A stretch of 64,000 nt of DNA, from contig NZ_CP066308.1 in NCBI RefSeq assembly GCF_016406105.1, positions 3,273,501-3,337,500 of the forward strand, given 5' to 3'. This DNA comes from Brevibacillus composti (GTDB taxonomy: Bacteria > Bacillota > Bacilli > Brevibacillales > Brevibacillaceae). The stretch's first letter is position 1. The number at the start of each line of letters is the position of its first letter. The notes beneath the pieces were generated by a model that worked only from the letters and a program-made list of their open reading frames with translations, was not told the DNA's origin and ran no database searches. The translations under genes were made by a program, and so were the position numbers. This document shows, piece after piece, positions 63,184-64,000 of the stretch.

Positions 63184-64000
63184 GGAACCGATCTGTTTGA
63201 ATTTTTGATAGCGATCCTGTATCAGTTCTTCCTCGCTCATCTGCTCCAACTGTTTCAGTCCCTCCAGCAGCTGGGCACGGACGAGTCCGGCCTGAAGGGT
63301 GACGTCGCGGTGGGCACCGCCAAACGGCTCCTCGATGATTCCGTCGATGACGCCCAGTTCCAGGAGATCAGGCGCGGTGATTTTCATCGTCTCCGCCGCC
63401 CGCATCGCCAGACTAGCGTCTCTCCAGAGGATCGCTGCCGCGCTCTCCGGCGCAATCACGGAGTAATAGGAATTCTCCAGCATGTAGACGCGGTTGCCTA
63501 CCCCGATCGCCAAAGCGCCGCCGCTGCCGCCTTCGCCGATGACGACACAGAGGACAGGCACGCGGAGTCTCGCCATCTCCAGCAGATTGCGCGCGATCGC
63601 TTCGCTCTGCCCCCGCTCTTCTGCCGCTTTCCCCGGATAAGCACCCGAGGTGTTGATAAAGCAGATGATCGGACGGCCGAATTTATCCGCCTGCTTCATG
63701 ATGCGCAGGGCTTTGCGGTAGCCTTCGGGATGAGCCATGCCGAAGTTGCGCTTGATGTTGTCCTTGGTGTCTTTGCCCTTTTGATGGCCGACGATGGTAA
63801 CCGGACGGCCATCCAGCTTGGCGATGCCGCCGACGATCGCCAGGTCATCTCCAAACAGGCGATCACCATGCACTTCTAAAAAGTCAGTAAAAATATGAGA
63901 AATATAGTCCAGCGTCGTGGGTCTCTCCGGATGGCGCGCGAGCTGCACCCGCTGCCACGGCGTCAGATTGCCGTAGATCTGCTGCGCCAGATCTTTTGCC
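63169..64000 (-). CDS. accA: Acetyl-CoA carboxylase carboxyltransferase, alpha subunit (5' end beyond the window)
   Basis: About 277 residues are visible; the frame is still open at position 64000, so some 40-50 N-terminal residues are missing from the window. Motifs: [91 protein letters not shown] (oxyanion site) and [15 protein letters not shown]. It forms the carboxyltransferase with AccD for malonyl-CoA synthesis. Followed by pfkA-pyk, as in Bacillus. Confidence 0.96.
   Translation of the reverse strand, partial: AKDLAQQIYGNLTPWQRVQLARHPERPTTLDYISHIFTDFLEVHGDRLFGDDLAIVGGIAKLDGRPVTIVGHQKGKDTKDNIKRNFGMAHPEGYRKALRIMKQADKFGRPIICFINTSGAYPGKAAEERGQSEAIARNLLEMARLRVPVLCVVIGEGGSGGALAIGVGNRVYMLENSYYSVIAPESAAAILWRDASLAMRAAETMKITAPDLLELGVIDGIIEEPFGGAHRDVTLQAGLVRAQLLEGLKQLEQMSEEELIQDRYQKFKQIGSYASL

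Overview
The window looks like chromosomal DNA of a spore-forming Firmicute of the Paenibacillaceae, most likely Brevibacillus or a close relative. The evidence is the Bacillus-type gene order on the minus strand (accA-pfkA-pyk, fxsA, ytvI, citZ-icd-mdh-phoP-phoR, polA-mutM-coaE, gapB, nrdR-dnaB-dnaI), sigma-A promoters, strong AGGAGG ribosome binding sites, a moderately high GC content, and sporulation or germination homologues (CwlD-like amidase, YtvI). The genus is an inference from gene order and protein style; no database was searched.

Layout. Positions 1-9100 hold accessory genes. There is an internally deleted rtcB, a fragment of a histidine phosphatase, a DNA-alkylation-damage cluster (adaA-adaB, a radical SAM protein of the spore-photoproduct-lyase type, an AlkD-like protein, alkA), a TetR regulator facing a membrane protein across a clear operator, and a deletion scar that removed the 5' ends of two divergent genes. 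Positions 9187-10633 carry an HTH-TPR regulator followed 22 bp later by a 46-residue exported pro-peptide; this looks like an RRNPP quorum-sensing cassette and is the most attractive candidate system here. Positions 10732-23540 are a mobile-element-rich region. An IS21 element cuts an acyl-CoA ligase, an IS256 element sits just upstream of a surface protein gene, and an IS1182 element lies upstream of a frameshifted polymorphic toxin with an overlapping immunity gene. A frameshifted AT-rich beta-propeller-like gene and tRNA-Ala(GGC) also lie here. A protein with ten bacterial Ig-like repeats follows (23626-26214).

From about 26.5 kb on the DNA is mostly conserved core. It covers replication initiation (dnaB-dnaI), ribonucleotide reductase control (nrdR here, with NrdR boxes in front of the B12-dependent reductase at 57.5-59.8 kb), gluconeogenic gapB with a strong promoter and a CcpN-like box, polA-mutM-coaE-lytic transglycosylase, ilvE, a MarR-controlled efflux operon with two membrane-fusion adaptors, phoPR-phoU, three TCA-cycle genes, and glycolysis/fatty-acid genes (pyk, pfkA, accA).

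Many genes are damaged: two or three deletions, two frameshifts, one in-frame amber stop in a VanW gene and an IS-disrupted ligase. Most lie in the accessory left third. Either this region is decaying, or some lesions are assembly or sequencing errors; reads over the junctions would decide.
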